A stretch of DNA of 64,000 nucleotides from G958295935 sp965224235 (GCA_965224235.1 CBDCYP010000002.1:372001-436000), one strand, 5' to 3'; positions 1-9,382 are shown, numbered from the stretch's first letter. Made by a program: numbers and translations. Notes: generated by a model from the letters alone, not told the origin.

Positions 1-960
1 GAATCCGCGGCGCTTCCGCCGCGGGCGATAGTATTCATCAGGTCCTCTTGGCCGGAACTGAACCGGCACGCCGTGCAGGCAGTCAGGTATGCGGTCCCCG
101 GCCTGCAATGCGCTCTGGTCCTGGTAGACCTCGATGATGATGCCCCATGTTTCGAGATCCTCCCCGTCATCGCCCTGTAAATTCCCATATGAGACGTCAT
201 GGACATTGGGATGACACATCAGACGACTTTTATATCTCTTCATGATCTCATACCCGTGCTTCTCCGCCGCCCGGGCTTGGACGTCCGGGCTTCCACAGTC
301 CCCCACCTTCATCAGGTTCTTATTACCCAGCCAGGGCGATGAACCCTTGCCGGCAAGCGATATGAGCGGCCCAGGCCTGCACCAGACCCCTTTGTCCCAG
401 CGCCGCTCATGGAAGGGCCGGACGGTAGTGACGTCCACCCGTAGAGGACCCGTGACGAGCACGCCCTCCGGTTCTCCAAGGTCCAGTGCGCCATGCACGA
501 GGTAGACGCCGGGAGGCACGGGCCGTTCCTCCTGGTCAATCAATTGCCACGAAGCAAAGAACCTCTTCTCGGAGAATGGGTAAAAAATATGATTGTAACC
601 CTCGAAGTCCACTGATTTCGCCGAACGCCAGACCACCTCGCATTCGGGCGTCGTGACGACGAAACCTTGAGGTGGACCATTGAGGAGAAGCAGCTCGTGG
701 ATGTCGAGTGTGGGGTTCTTCACCACCACCGCCATACCCACTCGCTCACCGACCTCACTGATCCAGGCGTCCATCCAGTAGTTGAGCAGCCCCATGTGAG
801 GCTCATCCTCCGACGACAGCACGGACAAATACTCAAACCACTCACTGGGGTCGCACGGCCTCTCCTTCTCGGCCACGTGCCGGCCAGCCGTGCATCCCAA
901 CGCCGCCAGAATCGCCAGCGCCCCCACTAACCGCCAAGTGACTCCTACTAATCCCGACAC
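1..960 (-). CDS. Putative lipoprotein with BsuPI-like domain, 3' end cut by window edge
   Basis: An open frame runs from a GTG at 958-960 to the left edge without a stop, giving at least 320 residues. Residues 1-23 form a lipoprotein signal: a hydrophobic stretch ending in ALGC with the lipidated Cys at 23. The middle part (about residues 75-180) has the layout of BsuPI-type beta-sandwich domains: a short 'N-P-T' strand, a VVW strand, then a 'PVPPGVYLVHGAL' strand pair. A GAGGCGAGG purine stretch lies upstream of the GTG. The family assignment is by eye and only moderately sure; that it is an exported lipoprotein is better supported. Function unknown. Confidence 0.7.
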   Translation of the reverse strand, partial: MSGLVGVTWRLVGALAILAALGCTAGRHVAEKERPCDPSEWFEYLSVLSSEDEPHMGLLNYWMDAWISEVGERVGMAVVVKNPTLDIHELLLLNGPPQGFVVTTPECEVVWRSAKSVDFEGYNHIFYPFSEKRFFASWQLIDQEERPVPPGVYLVHGALDLGEPEGVLVTGPLRVDVTTVRPFHERRWDKGVWCRPGPLISLAGKGSSPWLGNKNLMKVGDCGSPDVQARAAEKHGYEIMKRYKSRLMCHPNVHDVSYGNLQGDDGEDLETWGIIIEVYQDQSALQAGDRIPDCLHGVPVQFRPRGPDEYYRPRRKRRGF

Positions 961-1178
961 CCTATGCGCCTCGCCTCGGTAGAGCCGCGTAAACTGTCGT
1001 CACACGGCACGACTGCTTTGACATTTCCCTGGAGCCCCTTGCCGAACACGCTGTCGAGATCGGGCAGGTCGCGGCGCCACTCTCCACTATGGAGGCGGTC
1101 GGAGCGTACCCATGGGCAATCCATCAGGTGATACCTGGCGATCCGGTTGACGAAGTTGAGATATACGGCGTAATACAT
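948..1178 (-). CDS. Small hypothetical ORF upstream of the lipoprotein gene
   Basis: A 76-residue open frame starts with ATG at 1178 and overlaps the lipoprotein start by 13 bases. I do not recognise the sequence, which lacks a signal peptide or membrane segment. The overlap could mean coupling to the lipoprotein, but it may be a chance frame. Without it, 961-1446 is non-coding. Confidence 0.22.
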   Translation of the reverse strand: MYYAVYLNFVNRIARYHLMDCPWVRSDRLHSGEWRRDLPDLDSVFGKGLQGNVKAVVPCDDSLRGSTEARRIGCRD

Positions 1179-1446
1179 TATTCCGAACCTCTTGAGTCAT
1201 CTCCCTGAGAGGCCGTGATTAAATCCCTCCGAGCCATTTTATTGAGACCGTTTCCAAAGCTGAATTGAGACTGAAGACCCGCAGGATTCACAATAAAATC
1301 ACAACGTCTTGCGGATGTCGGCTCTTGGCTTTGGCCATATTGGTGGACTAGACGGCCGCCCCGTGCGCCGGTTATTCGGCCTGTAAGCTTGCCCGACCAG
1401 CCAATGATATTATTTGAACTTACGCTGACGGTGCGGGGAGGGATCC
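1179..1446. other. Divergent intergenic region
   Basis: This stretch separates the leftward lipoprotein unit from the rightward enolase-superfamily gene. It is somewhat AT-richer than its flanks and should hold both promoters. A strong GGGGAGGGA ribosome binding site sits just before the ATG at 1447. I see no convincing -35/-10 pair or gene. Confidence 0.4.
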
Positions 1447-2616
1447 ATGAGAAAGCCGCCGATCGTAACCAAAATCGAAACGACCCAATTCAAGTTTGAC
1501 GTGCCGGACGCGGCGGTGCACCCCGTCGGAGGGCAACTCACCTACACCCCCGGCGCAAAAGTTACGCGCACTGCCAGGGTGGTCAGGGTTTTTACCGACC
1601 AGGGCATCGTGGGCGAATACCTCGGTGGCAGCGAGTCGGAGCACGCGGCCTTTGCGCAGTTCGCGTCGTGGCTGATCGGCCGCAACGCGCTGGCCCGTGA
1701 AGCCTTCTACAACCGGGCCAAGCACATCTTGAAGCAGACGGCCCGCATGGGGCTGAGTCAGGTCGACGTCGCCCTGTGGGACATCGCAGGAAAGTACTAC
1801 GACGCACCCGTGTACGAGCTGCTTGGCGAATACAGAAAAGACCTTCCCTGCTACGCCTCGACTACGATCGGCGACGAATCCCCGGACGGCCTCGGCTCTC
1901 CCGAGGCGTACGCCGATTTCGCGCAACAGTGCCTCGAGATGGGCTACCCGGCATTCAAGATTCACACATGGCGTGAAGCCCCTCTCAGCCGGCACATCGC
2001 CATGATTCGCGCAGTCGGCGAACGGGTGGGCGGCAAGATGGACCTGATGATCGATCCCGCATGCACGTTCAAGACGTGGGGCGAGGCGCTCAAGGTGGGC
2101 AAGGTGTGCGACGAATACGGCTTCTTCTGGTTCGAGGACCCATACCTCGACGGAGGGGTTTCGGCGTTCGGACACCGCAAGCTGCGCCATTACATGAAGA
2201 CCCCCATGCTCCAGACGGAGAACATCAGGGGGCTCGAACAGCATGTAGATTTCATCGTGGCCGACGGAACGGACTTTGTTCGATACGACATCGACTACGA
2301 CGGCGGCGTTACCGGATGCATGAAGCTGGCCCACGCGGCAGAGGGTTTCGGATTGGACGCAGAACCGCACGGTCCCGGCCCGGCCAGCCGACACACGATG
2401 GCCGCGATACGCAATTGCAATTACTACGAGATGGGACTGGTGCACCCAAAGACCGGGACCGCAACGCCGCCCGTGTATCTCGACGGGTACGCCGACCAAC
2501 TCGATTCGATCGACCGGAACGGGTGTGTCCAGGTGCCGGAGGGGCCCGGACTCGGCGTCGTCCTCGACTGGGACTTCATCGAACGCCAAAAAGTGGCGAG
2601 GGCGGTGTGGACGTGA
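1447..2616 (+). CDS. Enolase-superfamily (mandelate racemase/muconate lactonizing type) enzyme
   Basis: The 389-residue protein has an N-terminal capping domain (about 1-135) and a C-terminal barrel. Three Mg2+ ligands are visible on successive strands: D203 (in LMIDP), E230 (in FEDP) and E258 (in TEN). The catalytic base strand carries K171-I-H173, and H308 in EPHGPG is placed as the opposite-face base. Family members abstract the alpha-proton of a carboxylate and then racemise, eliminate water or cycloisomerise; the substrate cannot be told from sequence. It stands alone, convergent with the amidase, whose stop is 20 bases away. A GGGGAGGGA site fixes the start. Expansion of this superfamily is known from SAR202 genomes. 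Confidence 0.88.
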   Translation: MRKPPIVTKIETTQFKFDVPDAAVHPVGGQLTYTPGAKVTRTARVVRVFTDQGIVGEYLGGSESEHAAFAQFASWLIGRNALAREAFYNRAKHILKQTARMGLSQVDVALWDIAGKYYDAPVYELLGEYRKDLPCYASTTIGDESPDGLGSPEAYADFAQQCLEMGYPAFKIHTWREAPLSRHIAMIRAVGERVGGKMDLMIDPACTFKTWGEALKVGKVCDEYGFFWFEDPYLDGGVSAFGHRKLRHYMKTPMLQTENIRGLEQHVDFIVADGTDFVRYDIDYDGGVTGCMKLAHAAEGFGLDAEPHGPGPASRHTMAAIRNCNYYEMGLVHPKTGTATPPVYLDGYADQLDSIDRNGCVQVPEGPGLGVVLDWDFIERQKVARAVWT

Positions 2617-2635
2617 CCGGCAATACTCGCCACGG

Positions 2636-4048
2636 TTAGAGGTCGGGCCGCCTGGTGTGCCAACCGGCCAGCTGCTCGTAAGCGTCACCTGCGCGCAAGA
2701 CGGTCACCTCGTCGAAGTGGTGTCCGGTAATCATCAGGCCGATGGGCAAGCCGTCAGACGTGAATCCACAGGGCACGGAAAGCGACGGCTGCCCTGTTGT
2801 GTTGAACACGCCGGTGAAGTTTGCGAGGCCGCCACCCTGGAGGGCAGTGTTGCTGCCGGGAAGCGTATCCGCTCCCGTTATAGTCGGAGTCCGTTCCGGC
2901 ACAGTCGGGGTAATCAGCACGTCGACGCCCCGCATCGCCTCGTTCATCTTCGCGACGAACCAGCGGCGGGCCCGCTGAGCCTGCACGTAATCGACTGCCG
3001 CTATCGTCATCGCAGATTGCAGGCGGGCGCGTATCTCATCCGGGTAGGTGTCGGGATGGTCGCTGATGTTGTCGCGGTGTACCGACACCGCCTCGGGCAT
3101 CACAACTCCCATATTTATTTTCCGCCCGTGCGTAACCCACGGCATGGGGATCTCTACGACTTCGGCTCCATTTGATTCCATCAGACCGATAGCCGCGCCA
3201 ACCGCGCTGCCTATCTCCGGATCGACGTCGTCTGCAAAAAAGTAGTCGGCAGGCACACCGATTCGAATGTCTTCCGGCCCGCGATTCAGGCCGAGCGTGT
3301 AGTCGACTACCGGCTCATCTGCCGACGCCGGATCGCGGGGGTCGTACCCAGCCAGCACGTTCATCATGTAGGCGCAGTCCGAAACGCGGCGCGTCATCGG
3401 GCCGATGTGGTCGCAACTCCAGCTCAGGTCCAACACCCCGGCCCTCGACACCCGCCCATACGTCGGTTTCAGCCCGGCAATTCCGCACATCGACGCAGGC
3501 ATTCGGATGCTGCCGCCGGTATCCGTTCCGATCGCCCCGACGAGGCAGCCCGCTGCAACTGCCGCCCCCGATCCGCTGGAAGAACCCCCCGTACAGCGCC
3601 CCAGGTCCCACGGATTGTGAGGATGGCCGGTGTACGGATTCAGCCCCGCAGCGCCCATGGCGTGCATGACCAGATTAGTCTTGCCGATGATAATCGCCCC
3701 GGCCTGCCGAAACCTGCCGGTAATCGTGGCGTCCGTGCGAGCAACATTGTGCTGAAACAGCGGCGAGCCCCCCGTCGTGGGGCATCCGGCTACGTCCACC
3801 AGGTCCTTCAGGCCCACAGGCACGCCGTGCAACGGTCCCCGGTAGCGGCCTGCCATTATCTCGGCCTCGGCCTCACGAGCAGCGCTTCTTGCGCCCACTT
3901 CGAACAGTTCGAGGAACGCATTTAACTTCGGCTCTGTCTCACGGATGCGCTGGAACGCGGCGTCGGTCACCTCGACCGGCGACAACTCGCCAGCCCTTAA
4001 CAATGACGACAGCTCGTCGACTGAGGCGAATGTGATTTCGTGTTTCAT
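2636..4048 (-). CDS. Amidase-signature family hydrolase
   Basis: The 470-residue protein carries the full Ser-cisSer-Lys triad of the amidase signature family: K81 in GLKD, the cis-Ser at S156 in the GGSSSGSG loop, and nucleophile S180 in TDTGGS. It is homologous to GatA but lacks GatA's typical motifs and lies apart from gatCA. It probably hydrolyses a small amide such as allophanate-, biuret- or aryl-amide-like substrates. The gene upstream encodes an AtzG/GatC-like small subunit only 21 bases away, so the two likely form a two-subunit amidase. The exact substrate is not inferable. Confidence 0.9.
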   Translation of the reverse strand: MKHEITFASVDELSSLLRAGELSPVEVTDAAFQRIRETEPKLNAFLELFEVGARSAAREAEAEIMAGRYRGPLHGVPVGLKDLVDVAGCPTTGGSPLFQHNVARTDATITGRFRQAGAIIIGKTNLVMHAMGAAGLNPYTGHPHNPWDLGRCTGGSSSGSGAAVAAGCLVGAIGTDTGGSIRMPASMCGIAGLKPTYGRVSRAGVLDLSWSCDHIGPMTRRVSDCAYMMNVLAGYDPRDPASADEPVVDYTLGLNRGPEDIRIGVPADYFFADDVDPEIGSAVGAAIGLMESNGAEVVEIPMPWVTHGRKINMGVVMPEAVSVHRDNISDHPDTYPDEIRARLQSAMTIAAVDYVQAQRARRWFVAKMNEAMRGVDVLITPTVPERTPTITGADTLPGSNTALQGGGLANFTGVFNTTGQPSLSVPCGFTSDGLPIGLMITGHHFDEVTVLRAGDAYEQLAGWHTRRPDL

Positions 4049-4069
4049 AGCTGCGACGATTAGGGGCGC

Positions 4070-4276
4070 CTAGAGTACACGGCGCGGCCTGAAAGTAGCG
4101 GCGGGTTCGAACTCCGATATGTCGATCGCCCGCAATGACTCTTCCGTCCCACGCCGCGCGGCCGCATTGTCCGCAACGTCGGCTGCGTGTTCCACGGTTA
4201 TCTTCAAACCGGCTCTTGCCGCAGCTTGCACATAGGCCTCCGGCGATTCTCCATCGTGGGCTGTCCCGTCTGACAT
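4070..4276 (-). CDS. AtzG/DUF4089-like small amidase subunit
   Basis: This 68-residue protein follows the GatC-like AtzG pattern: a first helix with 'YVQAAARAGLKI', a second helix with EHAADVADN, and a C-terminal tail EFEPAATFRP. In characterised systems (AtzE with AtzG) such a peptide stabilises the amidase and wraps around it. It precedes the amidase gene by 21 bases in the same direction, which supports that role. The start is placed at the ATG at 4274-4276, with AGGTCAGG just upstream; an ATG at 4348 would add 24 residues unlike the family. Confidence 0.72.
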   Translation of the reverse strand: MSDGTAHDGESPEAYVQAAARAGLKITVEHAADVADNAAARRGTEESLRAIDISEFEPAATFRPRRVL

Positions 4277-4341
4277 GTTCCTGACCTCGGGCGACTGCGA
4301 ACGCCGCATAACAGGCGGGTTCGTCGCGGCCAGAGTATAGC

Positions 4342-4368
4342 TTGACACCGGCCGAGTTGTGCTAGCAT
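4342..4368 (+). promoter_or_regulatory. Candidate sigma70-type promoter of argS
   Basis: A consensus TTGACA (4342-4347) is followed after 15 bases by TAGCAT (4363-4368), preceded by TGC as in extended -10 sites. The spacer is short for sigma70. The ATG of argS lies only 10 bases downstream, so the transcript would be leaderless or nearly so. Confidence 0.45.
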
Positions 4369-4378
4369 CGAATCCTCG

Positions 4379-6052
4379 ATGCGAACTGCGGTAGCCCTCT
4401 CCGAACTGGTAACAAGCGCCCTCGAGGCGGCCCAGAATTCGGGTTCATTACCCCCTTCCGGTGACGCCGAGGTCAAGATCGAAATACCTCAGCAAGCCGA
4501 GCACGGCGACTTTAGCACCAGCCTGCCGTTGAGACTCGCGCGAGCCACACGAATGGCCCCCCTTGCCATCGGCCAGGCCATCGTAAGCGCCTTGCCGGCA
4601 AACGACCTCGTCAGTCGGGCATGGGTCGCCCCTCCGGGATTCGTCAACCTCGAACTCTCCCGGGACTTTCTCCGCCGCCAGGTGACCGAAATAAGATCGG
4701 CCGACGAAACTTACGGCGCAGGAAATACAGGCGCCGGCGCACGTGTTCAGGTCGAGTTCGTCAGCGTCAACCCAACTGGGCCTCTCCACGTTGGCCACAC
4801 GCGGGGCGCAGTCATCGGCAGCGGCCTCGCCAATCTACTGGAGGCGGCCGGCTGCGAGGTACAGCGGGAGTACTACGTCAACGACGCCGGCAACCAAATG
4901 CAAGTGTTCAACGAAACGCTCTACGCACGAGTCATGCAGGCGGCGGGCAAGGACGAACCGCTGCCCGATCCCGCCTACCCTGGCGAATACCTGGTTGACT
5001 TGGCCAGGCAGATGTACGAAGAGCACGGCGACGCGCTCGTGTCGAAGCCAAAAGAATCGGTTATCGCCGAACTGGCGCCCCCTGCCCTCTGTGCCACTCT
5101 GGAGCTCATCAGAAAAGACCTCAAGGACCTCGGAGTCCATTACGACCGATGGTTCAGCGAAAAGTCGCTAATCGACGACGGCCAGTTTGATCGGGCCATG
5201 TCATTCATGGAGGAACGGGGCTACCTGGCTGAACGCGATGGCGCAACGTGGTTCCTCTCGACCAAACTCGGGGAAGACAAGGACAACGTCGTCGTTCGCA
5301 GCGACGGCGGCGGCCCGACCTACCTCGGCACCGATTTCGCCTACCACTACAACAAATACCTCGTCAGGGGCTTCGACCGCGTTATCAACGTCTGGGGCGC
5401 CGACCATCACGGCCACATCGGCCGCATGAAAGCGGTCGTCAAGGCGTTGGGCAGGGACCCGGAAGACCTGATCATCATCATCAATCAGATCGTCAGCTTC
5501 AGGGATGGCGGCCAGTCTGTCCGCTTCAGTAAGCGGAAGGGCGTCATCGTCACTGTCAGGGAACTGCTCGAAGAGGTCGGCGCTGACGCATGCCGCTACA
5601 TCTTCCTTAGCAGGTCGCCCGACTCCCAGATGGAGTTCGACCTCGAATTAGCCCGGCGGCAGTCGTCCGAAAACCCCGTCTTCTACGTGCAGTACGCCCA
5701 CGCGCGCATCCGATCCATTCAGCGTGAAGCGGAAAGCAGGGGCTTGGACTACTCAGACGGGGACGTTGCCTGCCTGAATCACCCGAGCGAAATGCAGCTT
5801 GTCAAAAACCTCATTCGCCTGCCGGACATCATCGACCACGCCGCGGCGCGCCTGGAACCTCACCACCTGCCGCACTACGCCTACGACGTCGCTCGTTCCC
5901 TGCAACGCTTCTACGAAGAATGCCGGGTCGTGTCCAACGATCCGTCCGAACTCGAACTGTCGAAAGCGAGGCTCCTGCTCGTGGACGCAGCACGCGTTGT
6001 TCTTGCCCGAACCCTCGGAATAATGGGGATGACGGCACCGGACCGAATGTGA
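4379..6052 (+). CDS. argS: Arginyl-tRNA synthetase
   Basis: ArgS charges tRNA-Arg in the cytoplasm and is a class I synthetase. The 557-residue protein has the Arg-specific N-terminal additional domain (about 1-105), the HIGH motif as HVGH at 137-140 within NPTGPLHVGH, and a KMSKS-like loop FSKRKG at 383-388. The C-terminal anticodon-binding (DALR-type) domain has the usual 'VQYAHARIRSI' entry. Length is normal. There is no Shine-Dalgarno between the candidate promoter and the ATG, so the mRNA may be leaderless. Confidence 0.96.
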   Translation: MRTAVALSELVTSALEAAQNSGSLPPSGDAEVKIEIPQQAEHGDFSTSLPLRLARATRMAPLAIGQAIVSALPANDLVSRAWVAPPGFVNLELSRDFLRRQVTEIRSADETYGAGNTGAGARVQVEFVSVNPTGPLHVGHTRGAVIGSGLANLLEAAGCEVQREYYVNDAGNQMQVFNETLYARVMQAAGKDEPLPDPAYPGEYLVDLARQMYEEHGDALVSKPKESVIAELAPPALCATLELIRKDLKDLGVHYDRWFSEKSLIDDGQFDRAMSFMEERGYLAERDGATWFLSTKLGEDKDNVVVRSDGGGPTYLGTDFAYHYNKYLVRGFDRVINVWGADHHGHIGRMKAVVKALGRDPEDLIIIINQIVSFRDGGQSVRFSKRKGVIVTVRELLEEVGADACRYIFLSRSPDSQMEFDLELARRQSSENPVFYVQYAHARIRSIQREAESRGLDYSDGDVACLNHPSEMQLVKNLIRLPDIIDHAAARLEPHHLPHYAYDVARSLQRFYEECRVVSNDPSELELSKARLLLVDAARVVLARTLGIMGMTAPDRM

Positions 6053-6102
6053 GCAGCGAAGACGCGGGCGCGTCCGATCACGAACGCCCCGCCATCCCTG
6101 CG

Positions 6103-6618
6103 TCAGCCCAACAGCCCGGCCTCTTTGTAACGTCCAAGACGGTCAACGTACGATTTCGCCGCGCCGCGCATTAACTCAAGATGGCGGTTTCTGACCGGAC
6201 CCAACACCCTGCCCGGCATACCCCTCACCAGCGATCCGGCGGGAATCACCACGCGCTCCGGCAGCACCGCGCCGGCAGCGACCAGTGACCCTTCCCCCAC
6301 CTCCACTCCGTCGTTCATCACCGCTCCATTTCCGATCAGCGCGCCATCCCCGATGTATTTCGCATGGCACACCACACCGTGCCCGATCGTCACGTCGTCC
6401 CCGATCGACGCGTCGGCGTCGGCGTGGATCACCGTGTTGTCCTGCACGTTCGACCGCGCCCCTATAACGATCTTGCCGCTGTCAGCACGAATGACGACCC
6501 CGGGCCAGACCGACGACTGCGGCCCCACCTCGACGTCTCCGATGAGGTAGGCCGCCTCGCTCACAAACGCAGACTCGGCTATACGCGGCGACTTTCCGTC
6601 CAGGCTTCTAACAGTCAC
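6103..6618 (-). CDS. Gamma-class carbonic anhydrase-like hexapeptide-repeat protein
   Basis: The 171-residue protein is a left-handed beta-helix of the YrdA/PaaY/gamma-carbonic anhydrase family. Imperfect hexapeptide turns run from about 15 to 135, followed by a C-terminal helix. The three metal-binding histidines appear as H65 (VIHAD), H80 and H85 (IGHGVVCH). The family forms trimers with Zn2+ or Fe2+ between subunits; many members lack measurable CO2 hydration and are thioesterases or of unknown role. It is convergent with argS. Confidence 0.88.
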   Translation of the reverse strand: MTVRSLDGKSPRIAESAFVSEAAYLIGDVEVGPQSSVWPGVVIRADSGKIVIGARSNVQDNTVIHADADASIGDDVTIGHGVVCHAKYIGDGALIGNGAVMNDGVEVGEGSLVAAGAVLPERVVIPAGSLVRGMPGRVLGPVRNRHLELMRGAAKSYVDRLGRYKEAGLLG

Positions 6619-6630
6619 GTCAATAACCTG

Positions 6631-7110
6631 CTAGGGAAGCCGTGGGAAAGACAGGTCGCACTCATATGTAGTCGGGACGCCCACCGACGTGAACTTGAAC
6701 ATCTGATCAGCCTTGACGGTCGACTGGTCAGGCGCCCCCAGGAAAATCTCCAGGTCGGCTTCAACGTCCTCGGGATTCAGTGGCCCAATGATGATGTTGC
6801 GGTATGTCCCCGCCCCGGTCGAGATCGAAGGCGACCTGGCTCCCCCGATCCGGGCAAACATCGGGACGCCGGCCGGACCTGGCTCCCCGTCGACCTCAAA
6901 TCCCCCTTGAAAGATGTACGGAAACGAGGGAGGGCCACCGGGCGGCATTGTACTGCGATCTTGGGTCTGGCCGCCCGCCGCGTCGGACCCGCAAACCTCC
7001 GACGGATGTTGCGCTTCGGTCCCGCCGCCGCATGCAACCGCAATCGCAAGCGCTATCGCCGCCGCAAATATCACAAGCGCCGCCGGAGTCCGGAATTTCG
7101 ACCAGTTCAA
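6631..7110 (-). CDS. Putative lipoprotein of unknown function
   Basis: An exported protein of about 159 residues follows gatA in the same direction. From the TTG at 7108-7110 the N-terminus is NWSKFR, then a strongly hydrophobic run ending in IAVAC-GGG, which looks like a lipoprotein signal with a weak lipobox. The mature part is rich in Gly and Pro and ends with a beta-rich segment; no family was recognised. The frame stays open far upstream inside gatA, so the start is uncertain; TTG 4 bases after the gatA stop is the most economical choice. Confidence 0.6.
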   Translation of the reverse strand: MNWSKFRTPAALVIFAAAIALAIAVACGGGTEAQHPSEVCGSDAAGGQTQDRSTMPPGGPPSFPYIFQGGFEVDGEPGPAGVPMFARIGGARSPSISTGAGTYRNIIIGPLNPEDVEADLEIFLGAPDQSTVKADQMFKFTSVGVPTTYECDLSFPRLP

Positions 7111-7114
7111 TGTA

Positions 7115-8599
7115 TCAAATACCAGGGTGGCTAAAGCGCCAGTCCGTCGCCTGCTCGTACGCGTAGGCGATGCGAAGAATTGTATCGTCGCCGAATTGCG
7201 GACCCAACACATGCAAGCCGACCGGCATGTTTCCCGAAAATCCGGCAGGAACGGAAATTCCCGGTATGCCGGCGATGTTGGCAGGCACGGTGCACACATC
7301 GCTCAAGTACATCGACAGCGGATCATCAACACGCGAACCCAAGGGAAACGCAACGGTAGGCGACGTAGGGGTTAGCAATGCGTCGAAATGATTGAACGAC
7401 TCTCGGAATTCGCGGAGGATTAACGTGCGAACCTGCTGCGCCTTCTTATAGTAAGCGTCGTAGTAGCCCGCTGAAAGCGCATACGCCCCCAGCAAAATTC
7501 GGCGTTTCACCTCAGCGCCGAATCCCCGTCCCCTCGTTCGGTCCATCACTTCACGCGAATTGCTCGCGTCGCTCTCCGAATACCCATACTTAAACCCATC
7601 GTAACGGGCCAGGTTCGCCGAGGCCTCGGACGGCGCGATTATGTAGTACACGGCCAGAGCGTATTCGGTGAGCGGTAACGACGTCTCTTCTACTTGGGCG
7701 CCCATCGATTCGAGCTCACTCGCCGCCGACTCGAACGCGCTCCGCACCCCAGGCTCGATCCCGTCTACCAGGTACTCCCGCGGCAACCCCAACCGCAAGC
7801 CGTTCACACCGCGTTCAAGGTCTTTGGCGTACCCATCAACCGGACTCTTCACCGAAGTTGAATCGCGCACGTCGGGCCGGGCGATCACGTCAAGAACATT
7901 GGCGCAGTCGCGCACCTCTCTCGCAATCGGGCCGATCTGATCCAGGGAACTCGCAAACGCTATCAACCCATACCGGCTGACGAGGCCATATGTGGGCTTC
8001 ATTCCGACGACGCCGCACAGCGCCGCAGGCTGCCGTACGCTCCCGCCGGTGTCCGATCCGAGAGCCACGAAACACTCCGAAGCAGCCACCGCAGCAGCCG
8101 CTCCGCCACTGCTTCCACCGGGCACCCGGCCTGTATCCCAGGGATTGTATACGGGAGAGTACGCCGAGTTCTCATTCGACGAACCCATTGCGAACTCGTC
8201 GAGGTTGCCCTTACCCACGATCACAGCGCCCGCCTCTTGCAACAGTTCCACCACGGTCGCGTCGTATGGCGGGACATAGCCTTCGAGCATGCGCGAACCC
8301 GCAGTCGTGGGCACACCGGCCGTCGATATGTTGTCCTTGATCAACGCGGGGATGCCTGTCAACGGTCCAGGTGCGGCCCCAATCCCCCGGAGCCGCAAGT
8401 CGGCCTCGCTGGCCTGATTCAGCGCAAGTTCAGGCGTGACCCTCAGAAACGAATGAAGTTCCGGGTCGATCTCGTCGATCCGGTTGAGGATCATCTGCGT
8501 CAACTCGACGGCTGAAATCTCGCGCCTGGCCAGCAACTCGCGCGCCTTGTGAGCCGACATGAAAATGGGAGAGATCCTCGTCTCGCCGCGCATCGCCAC
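7115..8599 (-). CDS. gatA: Asp/Glu-tRNA amidotransferase subunit A
   Basis: GatA is the amidase subunit of GatCAB, which converts misacylated Glu-tRNA-Gln or Asp-tRNA-Asn to the correct amides using glutamine. The 494-residue protein shows K88 (ALIKDN), cis-Ser S163 in PGGSSGG, and nucleophile S187 in SDTGGSVR, plus the GatA-typical GSSNENSAYSPVYNPWD block. It starts 11 bases after the gatC stop. Internal Met14 could be the true start. No gatB lies in the window, so that subunit must be elsewhere. Confidence 0.95.
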   Translation of the reverse strand: MAMRGETRISPIFMSAHKARELLARREISAVELTQMILNRIDEIDPELHSFLRVTPELALNQASEADLRLRGIGAAPGPLTGIPALIKDNISTAGVPTTAGSRMLEGYVPPYDATVVELLQEAGAVIVGKGNLDEFAMGSSNENSAYSPVYNPWDTGRVPGGSSGGAAAAVAASECFVALGSDTGGSVRQPAALCGVVGMKPTYGLVSRYGLIAFASSLDQIGPIAREVRDCANVLDVIARPDVRDSTSVKSPVDGYAKDLERGVNGLRLGLPREYLVDGIEPGVRSAFESAASELESMGAQVEETSLPLTEYALAVYYIIAPSEASANLARYDGFKYGYSESDASNSREVMDRTRGRGFGAEVKRRILLGAYALSAGYYDAYYKKAQQVRTLILREFRESFNHFDALLTPTSPTVAFPLGSRVDDPLSMYLSDVCTVPANIAGIPGISVPAGFSGNMPVGLHVLGPQFGDDTILRIAYAYEQATDWRFSHPGI

Positions 8600-8610
8600 G
8601 GTGGCCGCCC

Positions 8611-8901
8611 TTACTCCAACACCGGCTTCACACGAAGAAACTCGCCATCGTGGTCAGGCGCATTGGCCACAGTCTCATCGCGCGACATGGACCCGCGCTG
8701 CTGGTCGCGGCGGGAAACGGAGTAAATGTTGGCCCAATGGCCCGTCTGCTCCACGCCGTCTGTCGGAACCTCGGCCAGGGACCGGAATCGCTCCAGAATA
8801 TCCGCAAGCTGGGCCCGCATGTCATCCACTTCCGCGTCCGAAAGTTCGAGACGAGCGAGAGACGCTATGTGCCGGACGTCAGCCGCGGACAGGGCTTCCA
8901 A
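8611..8901 (-). CDS. gatC: Asp/Glu-tRNA amidotransferase subunit C
   Basis: The 96-residue protein matches GatC: an N-terminal helix 'VRHIASLARLELSDAEV', a long amphipathic helix to LERF, and the C-terminal tail with R-D-E-T-V-A-N-A-P and a closing 'GEFLRVKPVLE'. GatC packs around GatA to hold the complex together. The start is a TTG at 8899-8901 with GGGAAA upstream; no ATG lies near the conserved beginning. It is followed at once by gatA. Confidence 0.92.
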   Translation of the reverse strand: MEALSAADVRHIASLARLELSDAEVDDMRAQLADILERFRSLAEVPTDGVEQTGHWANIYSVSRRDQQRGSMSRDETVANAPDHDGEFLRVKPVLE

Positions 8902-9382
8902 ATGGGTTTCCCAAAAGTACGATGGTCCAGACACACCAAAGAGACTGATCAAACGGCCCGGCGGCGACCAATTCGTCGGGTTGGCGCGCCGATACCCGAC
9001 CTTCAGTATATGGCCCGCGGCCGAGTCCGGCCAGATTGACACGGCAATTCCAGGGTCCTTAAAATCGACCCCAGGCCGCCTCAGCCCACTAAACTACTTG
9101 GGCCGCCAAGTCATTTCTGAGGCGCATGGCCATCTTCCACACGTTCCCGCCAACTCCACCCAATCGCGAACGAGCCCGTGACGTTCGGGCGTGTCTGACA
9201 CTCCAAATTTCAGGCCCGGCCGGACATGGCAACCCCAACATTCATTCCGTTTCTACTGCACACGCACCCGGCCTTAAAATGGGAAGGGCCCGCCCGCGGG
9301 CGCGGGAGTCGGCCATGTTCGGAATTACCCGGCGCCAGGTCGCAAAACCCGAATCGCAACAGTACCGACGGCGGCCGCAGCC
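8902..9382. other. Divergent intergenic region between gatC and pyrG
   Basis: No gene was found in this 480-base stretch. It should contain the promoters of gatCA (leftward) and pyrG (rightward). I saw no clear -35/-10 pair, riboswitch or attenuator. The pyrG ATG has no strong Shine-Dalgarno. Confidence 0.45.

Noticed and set aside
1420..2688. 422-residue open frame antisense to the enolase-superfamily gene
   Set aside because: It mirrors the third-position GC bias of the real gene, has no recognisable motifs, and the plus-strand frame has clear catalytic residues.
4085..4110. GGGTTCGAACTCC resembling a tRNA T-arm
   Set aside because: It lies inside the AtzG-like coding sequence and no acceptor, D-arm or anticodon arm can be folded around it.
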